Shown here in pieces: positions 19,651-28,778 of a stretch of 42,010 bases of DNA. How positions within the stretch are numbered: position 1 is the stretch's first letter; each line of letters begins with the position of its first letter. This DNA is from Chloroflexota bacterium (GTDB lineage: Bacteria; Chloroflexota; Anaerolineae; Promineifilales; Promineifilaceae). The stretch covers positions 1 through 42,010 of the forward strand of contig JABFFZ010000050.1 of NCBI GenBank assembly GCA_013112725.1. Direction: 5' to 3'. Under the pieces are notes generated by a model. It was not told where the DNA came from, searched no databases, and saw only the letters and a list, made by a program, of their open reading frames with translations. The position numbers and the translations under genes were made by a program.

Positions 19651-20946
19651 ATGCACATAGGCATGGTTACGGCCGTTTATAAACCCGTTGTCAATGGCGT
19701 AACGCGCATGGTGGAGTTATACCGGAAATATCTGGAAGTCGCCGGTTACGAAGTCACCATCTTTACCCTGGGCGCGCCAGACCCCAGTGACGACGACCAC
19801 ATCATTCGCTCACCCGGTTTTCAGGTGAGCGACCGGGGTTATTATCTGACGCCCGGCTTTTCCCGCGAGGCGCAAAAGTTGATGCGTCAGGTGGATATTT
19901 TGCACTCTCATCACCTGATTATGGGGGTAGAAATGGCGCACCGCTACGGCCGTTGCCCCGTCATCTACACCAACCATACCCGCTACGATCTGTATGGCAA
20001 TGCCATTTTGAACCTGCCCCAACCCGCCGCCGACGCCATTTTGCGCCAGCTATGGCCTGATTTTTGTGATTATGCCGACCTGGTGATCGCCCCTTCGGAA
20101 AGTGTGCGCCAGATTATGCTTGATTTTGGTGTGCGCACCCCCACCATCACCATTGAAAACGGGGTGGAACTGCACCCATTTCACCAGCCGCCCAATCCCC
20201 GCCGCAAAGCCGACTTTGGCCTGCCAGACACGGCCGTTCTCCTCCTTTATGTGGGTCGTCTGGCATCTGAAAAGAATCTAGACCGCCTCATTGACCAGTT
20301 TGCCATTGCCGCTGATGTGGCCCCCGATTTATACCTGATGCTGGTGGGGGATGGCCTTAGCCGGGAGATGTTGGCCGCCCGGGTAAACCAACTGGGCCTG
20401 CAAGATCGTGTTCATTTCACCGGTTCCCTGCCCGTGCCTGAAGTGCCCAACTATATGGTCGCAGCCGACATTTTTGTCACCGCATCCGTCTCCGAAGTGC
20501 ATCCGCTGACGGTCATTGAAGCCATGGCTGCCGGGCTGCCGGTCGTTGCTGTTTCGTCGCCAGGTATTAGCGACAGTGTGGTATCAGGCCGCACCGGGCT
20601 GCTGACGACTCGCCCCGATGGGGGGCTGGCGGCGGCTATGGTGGGGCTGGCGCTGAACCCAGGGCAGCGCGCCCAGATGAGCGCCGCCGCCCGCGCCGAT
20701 AGTGACCGCTATGATATTCGGCGCACAGTGGCGCTGACGCAAGAGGTGTATGAACGGTTACACCTTGAACGCCCCGATCTCAAACGCAAACAGCAGCACG
20801 GCCGTCGTTACCTCTACCGGCAGCGTGTGCAATCTACCCTGGACCGTATCTTCAAACCGGAAGAACGGGAGCATCCACTACCCAACTGGTTAGCCCCGGA
20901 ATTTTGGCTGCGTGACCGCCGTGATCAACATGACCAGTGGAAATGA
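19651..20946 (+). CDS. GT4-family glycosyltransferase
   Basis: The 431-aa product opens MHIGMVTAVYKPVVNGVTRM, the N-terminal Gly-rich loop of GT4 retaining enzymes that act on phosphatidylinositol or diacylglycerol lipids. It has ILHSHHLIMGVEMA, VIYTNHTRYDLYG, VIAPSESVRQIM, IENGVELHPF, LLLYVGRLASEKNLDRLI and the EX7E catalytic pair in SEVHPLTVIEAMAAGLPVV. A basic C-terminal tail (KRKQQHGRRYLYRQRVQSTL) may bind membrane. The likely role is glycolipid or glycan synthesis from an NDP-sugar, acceptor unknown. Its last 17 bases overlap the yraN start. Confidence 0.9.
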   Translation: MHIGMVTAVYKPVVNGVTRMVELYRKYLEVAGYEVTIFTLGAPDPSDDDHIIRSPGFQVSDRGYYLTPGFSREAQKLMRQVDILHSHHLIMGVEMAHRYGRCPVIYTNHTRYDLYGNAILNLPQPAADAILRQLWPDFCDYADLVIAPSESVRQIMLDFGVRTPTITIENGVELHPFHQPPNPRRKADFGLPDTAVLLLYVGRLASEKNLDRLIDQFAIAADVAPDLYLMLVGDGLSREMLAARVNQLGLQDRVHFTGSLPVPEVPNYMVAADIFVTASVSEVHPLTVIEAMAAGLPVVAVSSPGISDSVVSGRTGLLTTRPDGGLAAAMVGLALNPGQRAQMSAAARADSDRYDIRRTVALTQEVYERLHLERPDLKRKQQHGRRYLYRQRVQSTLDRIFKPEEREHPLPNWLAPEFWLRDRRDQHDQWK

Positions 20947-21337
20947 ACGCAATCCGGGCGACGGCCGTTTGCCGGACGGCCGTAAAAAGCTGGGCGCCTG
21001 GGGCGAACGAGTGGCTGCCACCCATCTGGAAAGCCAGGGCTACCGCCTCATCGCCCGCAATTGGCGCTGCCGTCATGGCGAAATTGACCTCATTGCCCAG
21101 GCCGGTGAACTGGTGTTGTTTGTGGAAGTGAAAACCCGGCGTGGCCGCGATATGGGTGCGCCGGAGGAAGGGTTAACCCCCGCCAAATCCCGCAAATTGA
21201 TCGCTCTGGCCGAAACCTATATGGCTGAACATGACCTGGACGCCGATTGGCGCATTGATCTGGTGGCGGTGGAACTGGACAAATCTGGCAAGCTGCTGCG
21301 CTGCGAGCATATTCCCGACGCCGTGTTGGGGTGGTGA
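20930..21337 (+). CDS. yraN: UPF0102 / YraN-family protein
   Basis: ATG 20930 gives 135 aa; GTG 20912 is also possible. It contains GAWGERVAATHLESQGYRLI, RNWRCRHGEIDLIAQ and LVLFVEVKTRRG, the conserved restriction-endonuclease-like core (Glu, Asp, E-V-K) of YraN proteins. Their function is not well settled; the fold suggests a Holliday-junction-resolvase-like nuclease. It overlaps the glycosyltransferase by 17 bp and precedes miaA in one probable operon. Confidence 0.93.
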   Translation: MTSGNERNPGDGRLPDGRKKLGAWGERVAATHLESQGYRLIARNWRCRHGEIDLIAQAGELVLFVEVKTRRGRDMGAPEEGLTPAKSRKLIALAETYMAEHDLDADWRIDLVAVELDKSGKLLRCEHIPDAVLGW

Positions 21338-21352
21338 ATGGTGGAAAGTATG

Positions 21353-21393
21353 CAAGTGGCAAGTGGCAAGTGGCAAGTGGCAAGTGGCAAGTG
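21353..21393. repeat. Heptamer GGCAAGT tandem array at the miaA start
   Basis: About five copies of ggcaagt run from 21357 to 21393 and are followed by gcaactg units (21401-21418). The array lies between the yraN stop and the conserved start of MiaA, in open frame with miaA, so copy number changes would alter either spacing or the N-terminus (7 bases is not a multiple of three). Confidence 0.9.
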
Positions 21394-22322
21394 ATGACCT
21401 GCAACTGGCAACTGGCAACCGGCCACTCCTGGTGTTGGTGGGGGCAACGGCCGTTGGCAAAACCGCCCTCTCCCTCGCCTTAGCGCAACAATTTAACGGC
21501 GAGATTATCTCTGCCGATTCGCGCCTCTTTTACCGGGGCATGGATATTGGCACGGCCAAACCCACGCTGGCAGAGCGCACGGCCGTACCTCACCACCTGA
21601 TTGACATTTGTAATCCCGACGAAACACTCTCTTTGGGCGCGTATCAAAAGCTGGCGTATCAGACGATCAATGAGGTTCAGGGGCACGGCCGTTTACCCAT
21701 TCTGGTCGGCGGTACAGGCCAATATGTGAAGGCAGTCATTGAAGGGTGGGGCATTCCCGCCGTTGCTCCACAACCCGCATTGCGTGAGGTGTTGTCAGGG
21801 CTGGATGGCGAGGAACTGGCGCGTTGGCTGCGCACATTAGACCCTGCCAGCCAGATTGACCCGCGCAATACCCGCCGGGTTATCCGCGCTCTGGAAGTGA
21901 CGTTGGTCAGCGGTGTCCCCATCTCCGTTTTGCAACGCAAATCGCCGCCACCTTATACCATCAAGGTTATTGGCCTTTACCGGGAACGGGCCGCCCACTA
22001 TGCCCGCATTGATGCGCGGGTAGATGAGATGATGGCCGCCGGTTTGTTGGCAGAGTTGGAGGGGCTGCGGGCAGCGGGTTACGGCCGTGCCCTACCGGCC
22101 ATGAGCGGCCTGGGCTACCAACAGTTGTGGGCCTATCTGGACGGGAAGATGGCGTTGGACACGGCCGTGGAGCGCATCAAATTTGAAACCCACCGCTTTG
22201 CTCGTCACCAGGCGGCCTGGTTCCGCCGCGACGACCCCACCATCAGCTGGTTCGACGCCGCCCAATCGGATGTGGGTACGGCCGTTGCTGAACAAGTTGT
22301 CGCCTGGCTCTCTGAATGGTAA
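21384..22322 (+). CDS. miaA: tRNA dimethylallyltransferase
   Basis: MiaA adds a dimethylallyl group to N6 of A37 in tRNAs that read UNN codons. Family motifs: LLVLVGATAVGKT (P-loop), IISADSRLFYRGMDIGTAKP (DSRQVY region), HHLIDICNPDETLSLGAYQK, ILVGGTGQYVKAVIEG, RNTRRVIRALEV, and AMSGLGYQQLWAYLDG near the end. No in-frame ATG precedes the P-loop; GTG 21384 or GTG 21363, both inside the heptamer repeat, are the only likely starts. GTG 21384 gives 312 aa, normal length, with about 13 residues before the usual beginning. The start is therefore uncertain by a few codons. Confidence 0.92.
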   Translation: MASDDLQLATGNRPLLVLVGATAVGKTALSLALAQQFNGEIISADSRLFYRGMDIGTAKPTLAERTAVPHHLIDICNPDETLSLGAYQKLAYQTINEVQGHGRLPILVGGTGQYVKAVIEGWGIPAVAPQPALREVLSGLDGEELARWLRTLDPASQIDPRNTRRVIRALEVTLVSGVPISVLQRKSPPPYTIKVIGLYRERAAHYARIDARVDEMMAAGLLAELEGLRAAGYGRALPAMSGLGYQQLWAYLDGKMALDTAVERIKFETHRFARHQAAWFRRDDPTISWFDAAQSDVGTAVAEQVVAWLSEW

Positions 22323-22371
22323 TCGGTAATTGAAAGGTTTATCACCAGGAATATGTCTCAAAAAACGTTTT

Positions 22372-24807
22372 TCAGGGAATGTAATACACCTTTACCGCTA
22401 CCCAGTCTAGCGAAAAGTCCCGCATCGTTGAACTGGCAACGTTTACGATCCGGACGCGAAAATTCGCAGAAGAAAAACTGCCTGGAATCCAGATGATACC
22501 CCACTTATCGGTAGGGCCGCCCAAAATGTAGCTCTGTTCTGTGGTAACCAGAGAAGGCGTTTCTTTAGGCGCTGTCCAGGTTGAGCCACCATCCCGTGAC
22601 AACAGTACGCAGATATGGGGCGAGCCAACGGTGCTATCTACTTTCGCGTCCAGCCTGACCTCAATGCCGGTGATGGTGGCCCCGGTTGGAATAGAGAAAC
22701 CGCTAAAGTTGTAATACCGGTGGCGGTCTTTTGTTATATCTGTACAGGAAGCGGCCGTAGATGTGCCACTATTATTGTCAACCGCAAAGGCCCCATTATT
22801 CGTATAAGCCTGGACGGCATTCACTTCAAACCCATTTCCATCCCCAGTAGATTCTGCCAAATTTGCCGATGGGTTTTTGAACCCGGTATTGGCCGGCGTG
22901 GTATACCAGATTTGCAGTTTGGCTGCTTCAACAATGCCTTCCCGGTCAATCGCAAATACCCGGCGGTGATCGTTTGGTGGGATGCCGGGTTGCGGTTGGA
23001 CAATGATTGTCAGGGCATTACCGCTTAGCCAGCCAGGCTGATTCACGATTTCCTGAATAATATTTTTCAGATTGGGGCTGTACCTCTTTTGGTCCACATA
23101 CCAATCATCAGTTGTCGGGATATTCCATAACACGGTTGCCTGCGTTAGTGGGCGATTATCAGGCCGGACGATGTTATCAAATGTACTGGAATGGGGGGTT
23201 AGTTCACCGCGAAACTGTACATTCGTAGTGAAATCTTCATAAGGGCCATCCACCGTGAATTCGATTTGGGCCTTCGTAATGACCGCCCCGGGTGGAATAG
23301 CCACATTAGAAAATCGAAGACCGCTAACGATGCTTGTGCCATCGTAACAGTGCCCTATATACACTTCGTTCCAATTCGTAGCATAACGGATGTCTGACGT
23401 AGAACAGGGTGTTGGTACTGCCCCACGTGGCCCGGCGTCGTCACTGCTTTGGGTGACGGGGATGGTCATTTGTGGAGTAGGGCTGGGGGTGATGGCGGCC
23501 AGAGAGGTTGGGGTAGGGGTGACGGCCGGGCCGCCTACTAATGCCAACTGAATTGCATCGGCCGCGATAAAATGAGCGGTGTCATCGGCAATGGTGCCAT
23601 TATTCATCCGAATATATTCGCTGCCTTCTCCATCCATCGTAAATTCATAACGACCTATATAAACCCAATGGTCCGGGTGATCGCTATTAGGATATGCGGC
23701 CTGCACGACAACGGCCCGGCTTACCTGACCGCTATGATGAATCTCATAGATTGCCCCTAAAGCGCCTGGGTCAAGATTGCCCGGAATATGCACATACACA
23801 TCATAAAAATCAGCGGGCGTCAGCGAATTAGGGGTAATATTCCATTTGGCGGTACAACTGTCGTCATAGTCAAATGAAGGACCCATGGTAATGGTGTAAT
23901 CATAACTGCCGTTAATTCCGCCGTTGGTGTTTTCCTCCATGCAGCCGCTGGGGATGGTGCTGTATTCCGAATCGCTGTTGTCAATGGTGCGCACCGCTAC
24001 CGGCGCGGCTGGGGCTGGAGTGGGTGTCCCACCGGGAAATTGAGAAGGGCTGGCAGGACGGGCCGGATATTCAAGCCAGAGATCATAACTGGTTGCCCCT
24101 GGTGTTCCTTGTGGATCAACATATATTGACCAGGGATCTACAGTACCAACTCCCCCAGCCCAACCATATGGATTTACAGGTCTGTTTCCACTTGTCCGGC
24201 GAACTTCAAAATGCAAATGGGAACCACACAACGGATTCTCGTAGACAGGCGGACAAATTCCAAGTACGCTCCCGGTATTGCCACTAACACCAATAATGCC
24301 TTCACGGTTTACTGGATCAAAGTTTACCTCGTCCCCCATCTTGACAGTTAGAACGCTCAAATGACCATATATCAACTGGTAGCCCGGCCCATTATCTGGC
24401 GAAATCCTTACATGCAACCCATAACTATCCTGATGATCGGATGGATTTGCCCATTCTGCTCTGGTAACGTCTCCACTTGCGGCTGCCAATACAGGTTCAT
24501 AGTGCAATCCGTAGTCAATCCCAGTGTGTTGATCATAACTGTAGTAACTACCGTCATCGGTCCAGGTTGAACCGTCATAATGCATTGTCCACGTATTTCC
24601 GTCATCTCCGATACTACCAAACAGTGGATAATGATGATCGAAGATTTTAAGTGTTGTATTTGAGCCATAATAAAGCAAACCAAGAAAAGGGGATGGCACT
24701 TGATATGCCTTTACGACATTGTCTACCTTCGCCGTAAGAAACCATACGATAAGACTCAAGCAAGTACAAAAATTTATCACAGTGAATGTAATCATTTTTT
24801 TGTTCAT
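22372..24807 (-). CDS. Secreted M23 peptidase with golvesin-like and C-terminal beta domains
   Basis: The 811-aa protein has a signal segment (FTVINFCTCLSLIVWFLTA, residues 8-26) and an M23 LytM-type domain at about 85-215 with zinc ligands H94 and D98 (HTGIDYG) and H199 in SHLHFE. M23 enzymes cut peptidoglycan cross-links. A Pro/Thr linker (TPTPAPAAP) leads to a golvesin-like domain at about 270-425 (VRTIDNSDSEYSTI, DFYDVYVHIPG, YIRMNNGTIADDTAHFIAAD), another Thr/Pro linker, and two further beta-sandwich-like regions. ATG 24807 is preceded by GGAGG 8 bases away. The gene lacks the ACGGCCGT motif and is AT-richer than its neighbours. It is followed upstream by a similar secreted gene 16 bp away, so they are probably co-transcribed. 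Confidence 0.88.
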   Translation of the reverse strand: MNKKMITFTVINFCTCLSLIVWFLTAKVDNVVKAYQVPSPFLGLLYYGSNTTLKIFDHHYPLFGSIGDDGNTWTMHYDGSTWTDDGSYYSYDQHTGIDYGLHYEPVLAAASGDVTRAEWANPSDHQDSYGLHVRISPDNGPGYQLIYGHLSVLTVKMGDEVNFDPVNREGIIGVSGNTGSVLGICPPVYENPLCGSHLHFEVRRTSGNRPVNPYGWAGGVGTVDPWSIYVDPQGTPGATSYDLWLEYPARPASPSQFPGGTPTPAPAAPVAVRTIDNSDSEYSTIPSGCMEENTNGGINGSYDYTITMGPSFDYDDSCTAKWNITPNSLTPADFYDVYVHIPGNLDPGALGAIYEIHHSGQVSRAVVVQAAYPNSDHPDHWVYIGRYEFTMDGEGSEYIRMNNGTIADDTAHFIAADAIQLALVGGPAVTPTPTSLAAITPSPTPQMTIPVTQSSDDAGPRGAVPTPCSTSDIRYATNWNEVYIGHCYDGTSIVSGLRFSNVAIPPGAVITKAQIEFTVDGPYEDFTTNVQFRGELTPHSSTFDNIVRPDNRPLTQATVLWNIPTTDDWYVDQKRYSPNLKNIIQEIVNQPGWLSGNALTIIVQPQPGIPPNDHRRVFAIDREGIVEAAKLQIWYTTPANTGFKNPSANLAESTGDGNGFEVNAVQAYTNNGAFAVDNNSGTSTAASCTDITKDRHRYYNFSGFSIPTGATITGIEVRLDAKVDSTVGSPHICVLLSRDGGSTWTAPKETPSLVTTEQSYILGGPTDKWGIIWIPGSFSSANFRVRIVNVASSTMRDFSLDWVAVKVYYIP

Positions 24808-24823
24808 TGTCTGTCCTCCAATG

Positions 24824-26401
24824 CTAAGGATTTGGAACGTTTAAAGGTAGCCAGAAAGGATCAGTTGCCTCGTTCGTTCCTGTGGTTTCTTGCACCATAT
24901 ACATCTCGTTACTGTTAATATCTACAATAAAAAGACCAGTTTGGTCATTCCATGCTGCCAAGAAAGTGATCCAATTGCCGTCTGGGGACCATTTTAAGGT
25001 TCGGATTATCTCTATTGTTCCATTTATAGATATTTCCTGTAGGGTTCCACCAGAATTGTCAAAGATAACAATGCCGGAGCGATCATTTCCAGCAAAACCA
25101 ATAGCTAACTTCATGCCGTCAGGCGACCATGTAGGTAGACCTCTATAAGCCCCTCTGGCTACCTCTCTCGGTGTCTGCATATTGATATCCCAAAAATAAA
25201 GTGCAGAGTCGTCTTGCGTAAAAGCTAGCTGCTGGCCATCTAATGACCATGCTGGCTCACTGACATAGTTTGACCTAGCTATTTCACTCAAATGTTGCGT
25301 AGTAGTATCCCATAAGAAGAGAGTTGAACGGTTTTGTGTAAAGGCTAATCTTTGACTATCTGGTGACCAAACAGGAGGGCTAAGATAATAAGCAACATCA
25401 AAGACAGGAGCCATTATCTCGAAGACTGCTAGAGTGTTTGCATCTACAAGATAAAGACCGTAGGCAACTGATTTGTTAAAGGCAAGCCAACGGCTATCGG
25501 GTGACCAGATCATCCTCAGGTCGTAGGTAGTTTCACTTGCCACTTGGCTGACTGTGCCTGTATCTAGATTCCAGAAATCAAGATTACCTGGAAACCGACT
25601 GATTGCCGTCAGACTTCCATTTGACGAAGTAGCAATGTTAACAATCAAATCTGGAAAGCTGGCAAGCAATTGAGGCGCTGAACCATCCAGCGTACCGGAG
25701 AAGAGTTCTGTGTCTTCTGCGTAAACAAATCTTTGACTGTCTGGCAGCCAGTTTAATTCATAGACTGAACTCTTGTTGTCTACTATTTCCTTAAATAAGC
25801 CATTAGAAGGGGCGTAAAGATAAATTTTCGAAATATCGAAGACGTTATGCTCGCCATCCCCATTGGAATCTATCACTGTCAGCAGTATGACTTGCGTTCT
25901 GTCCGGTGAAACAATCATAGACGGGCTGCCAAACAAATCTGCTACGGATTTTTCAATTTGCCATTCAGTAGAGTTAACCGGCAAAGCGGAATACAGATTG
26001 GTTGGTGGGTAAGAACCAGGGCCGTCACTTGGAGGGAATGGACTCCATAAGAAAGCAGGATAATCTGCCACAGATTGTAAAGGGGAAGGGGGCGTAATCT
26101 CTGCTGCCTGGGTAATTGTAGGTGATGGAACCACCTTTGTAGCTTCTACAGGTTTGGATGTGGAGGTGAGGGGCGCGGCAGAGGAGCTTGGCGTCTGGCT
26201 GGGTTCCAGGATAGCAGAAACAGCGGTGAAAGTGGGTGGTAAGGGCGTTTCTGTGGCTGGGGTTGGTGAGGGCGCAGGCGTTTCTGCCGGAGAGGTAATA
26301 ACGGCGTGAGTGGTCGTTACCTGCACGGCCGTTTGCTCTGGCGTACAGCCCAACAAAGCCAAAATAAACCCCACAGCGAGACAGAGTAACATCGTCTTCA
26401 T
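24824..26401 (-). CDS. TolB-like beta-propeller lipoprotein
   Basis: The 525-aa product starts MKTMLLCLAVGFILALLGCT with a lipobox (LALLGC) and is thus a likely lipoprotein. A Thr/Pro/Ser-rich spacer (about 25-115) follows, then a TolB/WD40-like PD40 propeller with repeated WSPDS-RLAF units (MIWSPDSRWLAFN, PVWSPDSQRLAFTQN, PAWSLDGQQLAFTQD, PTWSPDGMKLAIG, LKWSPDGNWITFL). Such proteins are non-enzymatic surface modules. ATG 26401 has a CAGGAG site. Codon style is AT-rich for the window. It lies 16 bp downstream of the related broken gene 26418-27605, probably an old tandem duplication. Confidence 0.88.
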   Translation of the reverse strand: MKTMLLCLAVGFILALLGCTPEQTAVQVTTTHAVITSPAETPAPSPTPATETPLPPTFTAVSAILEPSQTPSSSAAPLTSTSKPVEATKVVPSPTITQAAEITPPSPLQSVADYPAFLWSPFPPSDGPGSYPPTNLYSALPVNSTEWQIEKSVADLFGSPSMIVSPDRTQVILLTVIDSNGDGEHNVFDISKIYLYAPSNGLFKEIVDNKSSVYELNWLPDSQRFVYAEDTELFSGTLDGSAPQLLASFPDLIVNIATSSNGSLTAISRFPGNLDFWNLDTGTVSQVASETTYDLRMIWSPDSRWLAFNKSVAYGLYLVDANTLAVFEIMAPVFDVAYYLSPPVWSPDSQRLAFTQNRSTLFLWDTTTQHLSEIARSNYVSEPAWSLDGQQLAFTQDDSALYFWDINMQTPREVARGAYRGLPTWSPDGMKLAIGFAGNDRSGIVIFDNSGGTLQEISINGTIEIIRTLKWSPDGNWITFLAAWNDQTGLFIVDINSNEMYMVQETTGTNEATDPFWLPLNVPNP

Positions 26402-26417
26402 TTGGGTTTCTCCTGAA

Positions 26418-27605
26418 TTAAGGGTTAGATTCGGGTAAGGTTATCCAGGCTGGATGGCGGGCAATGCCGGTTTCCGTCAGGCGAATGGGTGGTTGCCCTG
26501 GCTCTACCAGCCAGATGGCATCTCCGGCGGTAAAGGCCAGTTGGCTGCCGTCTGGCTGCCAGACCGGATCATAAACCAAGGTGTCGGTAAAAGTGGTGAG
26601 CGCGGTTATTTCATGGGTCGCGGCGTCAACCTGACGGAGATTGCTGTGCAGGGCATTGGCCAGATAATCGGCCGGGACAGATTGCGGGTTTTCACGATAA
26701 ACAAAAACCACCCCCCGGCCATCCGGCGACCAGACGGGCGGATACCCACGTCCGGCATCTACTTCCGCTACTAAAATGTCCTTGTTATCGCTCGTATCGC
26801 TTAACCACAATTCGCCAATCGTATAGGGGATGTTGTTATCGGCCAACAATATATAAGCCAGTTGATTTCCATCCGGCGACCAGCGCGGAAAGGTCGCAAT
26901 CTGGTCAGTGAACTGCTTTTGTATTACCAGGCTGTTCTCGGCCAGGTCTAAACTGCCCATTTCGCTGCCAAAGCCCAACCCTTGACTGGCAGCATAGATA
27001 ATCTGTTTGCCATCCAGCGTAAAGGTGGCATTGTAAGTGCCAAAAGGCAGCTTTTCCAGCACAACCTGGGCGGAACCATCGGCGGTAATGAGGGCCATCT
27101 GATTGGTATCAATGTGGCGAAAGAGGAACCAGTTTCCATCCGGCGACCAGTTCAAAAAGTAGCCCCTATCCAGAGCCAGGATGGGCGCAGTCAGATTTCT
27201 GAGATCCCAAAGCAAGATGAAGGCGTTGGCGTGGCAGTTAAATTCCAGAATGAGGTGGATGCTGTTGGGTGAGGGAAAGAGGTGGTCAATGTCACAATCG
27301 GACGAAACGGGGTAACTGAACAAGGTTTGTGGTTCGGCTCGCGGACCAGATGGCCCAACAGGATAAACAATCAGAGAAGCGGATTGGGTATTTGTAATGG
27401 TAGTATTCTCCCCTGATTCGTTTGTGGAAATCATCACAAAAGCCAGATGCGTGATCGGCGCTGGCTACGCCAGCGCCGATCCGGGTAAATTGCCATTGGG
27501 GAATAAAGCATTTGAGCGAGGGACGTTGGCAAATTGGAACAACAGGAAAAGTATCGTGCCAGCGACGATAGCGCCATTGAGCAGCCACCACAATCGTTTT
27601 TGCAT
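26418..27605 (-). pseudogene. TolB-like beta-propeller protein gene broken by in-frame stop in a palindrome
   Basis: ATG 27605, behind an AAGGAG site, starts MQKRLWWLLNGAIVAGTILF with a signal-anchor, and continues to FPNGNLPGSALA where a TAG stands at 27465-27467 (codon 47). The same frame then continues without interruption as PAPITHLAFVMISTNESG and through a PD40 propeller (LNWSPDGNWFLFRH, PRWSPDGNQLAYI, PVWSPDGRGVVFV, PVWQPDGSQLAFTA) to the stop at 26418. The TAG is formed by a 29-bp palindrome at 27453-27481. As it stands the surface anchor and the propeller are separated. A GTG at 27437 could restart translation, but without export signal. A good promoter lies upstream. Confidence 0.82.
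27453..27481. repeat. 29-bp palindrome that interrupts the propeller gene
   Basis: gatcggcgctggc (27453-27465), loop tac, then the exact complement (27469-27481). On the minus strand the centre reads GCG TAG CCA, giving the stop. Confidence 0.9.
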
Positions 27606-27680
27606 GAGATTAGCTCCTTGTAAAACAGACAGATAACTTTTTGGATTGGGAATGGTGTTTGCGTAAAAAAACGTGGCGAG

Positions 27681-27709
27681 ATTATGGTTCAAGCCCTCAA
27701 AAGCGTCAA
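27681..27709 (-). promoter_or_regulatory. Sigma-70-type promoter of the broken propeller gene
   Basis: On the minus strand TTGACG (27709-27704), a 17-base spacer and CATAAT (27686-27681), about 75 bases before ATG 27605. It would drive the block 27605-22372. The gap 27606-27788 also holds short aattggtaatt and gtgacaagg-type repeats near 27735-27790. Confidence 0.65.
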
Positions 27710-27788
27710 CCTGCGTTTCAGCCAGAATCAGCAAAGTGTAATTGGTAATTGAGCGATTGGGAGATTGCCTTGTCACCTTGTCCCCCCT

Positions 27789-28778
27789 TCACCTCATCTC
27801 TTCCAGGATCGCTAACATCCCCGCCCGGTTTTGCGGCCATTCGGTGTCGGCGTGGGTTTTGAGTTCGACGGTAAAGGAGGGGATACCCTGGGTGGTGAGC
27901 CAATCGCTGGCGTCGCCGGTAATGGGGTAGCTGCTGAATCGGGCAAAAAGGGGATACTCGGCGGCCATCCCATACACCTGCGCCAGTTCCAGCGAACGGC
28001 CGTCGGTCTCCGAACAACCGGCCGCATACACCCCATTGGCCGCACTGTGCCAGAACACCACCACGGCGGGCCGCACCGCCAGAAAATAGTCACGCAGGGC
28101 GGCCGTTTCTGGTTCGGAAAACGGCCGTTCCCCCCCACTGACTAGATTGTTCCGCCACTGCGCCACCGCCGACCAGTCACAATCCCAATTCCGGTTCAAA
28201 TCTACGCCGTTGGCGTTAAACCGGCCGGGAACGGTATCGGTTAGCACATCGGTGGCGGCGAAACGGCCGTTGCCATTGGTCACCTGGTATTGCCCGTCCG
28301 GGTTGGCCGAGGGGATGATGTGCAGCGTCACGTTGGGCGGAATCAGTTCCGGGTTGGCCGTGAAATAATCAATCGCCTCATACGCCAGCAAAATGGTGTT
28401 CCATTCATATCCGCCATGAATACCACCCGCAAAAATGACCGGCTGCGGCCCGCTGCCAAAACGATAAGCCACAATGGGCCGCCCTTCGGCCGAGGCGCCA
28501 ATGATTTGGCTGCTGTCATCCAGATTGAAGAGGGGGGCGGTGGACGGCCGTGTGACGGTGATGGGGTGAAAGGGTGACACGGTGACAAGGTGATCGGGTG
28601 CGGGGGTGAAGGTGGGGGGCGGCACGGCCGTGCCCAATGACAGCGTAGCGACGCGGGTGGGTAATGGCGGCCAATTGGGGGTGGTTACGGCCGTGCACCC
28701 CACCAGCAGCAGCACAGCTAAAACTATCCAACCACCTGCCTTCGCACCCTTTCGCGTCCTTCGCGGATCATACCTCAC
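27789..28778 (-). CDS. M14 zinc carboxypeptidase-like lipoprotein
   Basis: With GTG 28778 the product is 329 aa, with a basic n-region (VRYDPRRTRKGAKAGG), a hydrophobic segment and a lipobox LLLVGC, so it is a likely lipoprotein. The M14 fold shows FAGGIHGGYEWNTIL (zinc-ligand region), IPSANPDGQ, NGVDLNRNWDCDW (substrate-arginine motif), VVVFWHSAANGVYAAG (third zinc ligand His) and the catalytic Glu in FTVELKTHAD. M14 peptidases of this type cut peptide or cell-wall substrates from the C-terminus. The n-region is encoded by the dispersed 18-base repeat and overlaps the end of pncB by 11 bp. A GGCGGAGA ribosome site lies upstream of the GTG; no ATG is available. Confidence 0.85.
   Translation of the reverse strand: MRYDPRRTRKGAKAGGWIVLAVLLLVGCTAVTTPNWPPLPTRVATLSLGTAVPPPTFTPAPDHLVTVSPFHPITVTRPSTAPLFNLDDSSQIIGASAEGRPIVAYRFGSGPQPVIFAGGIHGGYEWNTILLAYEAIDYFTANPELIPPNVTLHIIPSANPDGQYQVTNGNGRFAATDVLTDTVPGRFNANGVDLNRNWDCDWSAVAQWRNNLVSGGERPFSEPETAALRDYFLAVRPAVVVFWHSAANGVYAAGCSETDGRSLELAQVYGMAAEYPLFARFSSYPITGDASDWLTTQGIPSFTVELKTHADTEWPQNRAGMLAILEEMR
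28751..28768. repeat. Dispersed ccgcgaaggacgcgaa repeat, inverted copy
   Basis: Exact complement of the core at 2859-2876. It overlaps the pncB stop codon and encodes part of the n-region of the M14 lipoprotein signal peptide. Confidence 0.75.

Noticed and set aside
21353..21420. Possible CRISPR-like array
   Set aside because: Units are 7 bases without spacers; it is a simple tandem repeat.
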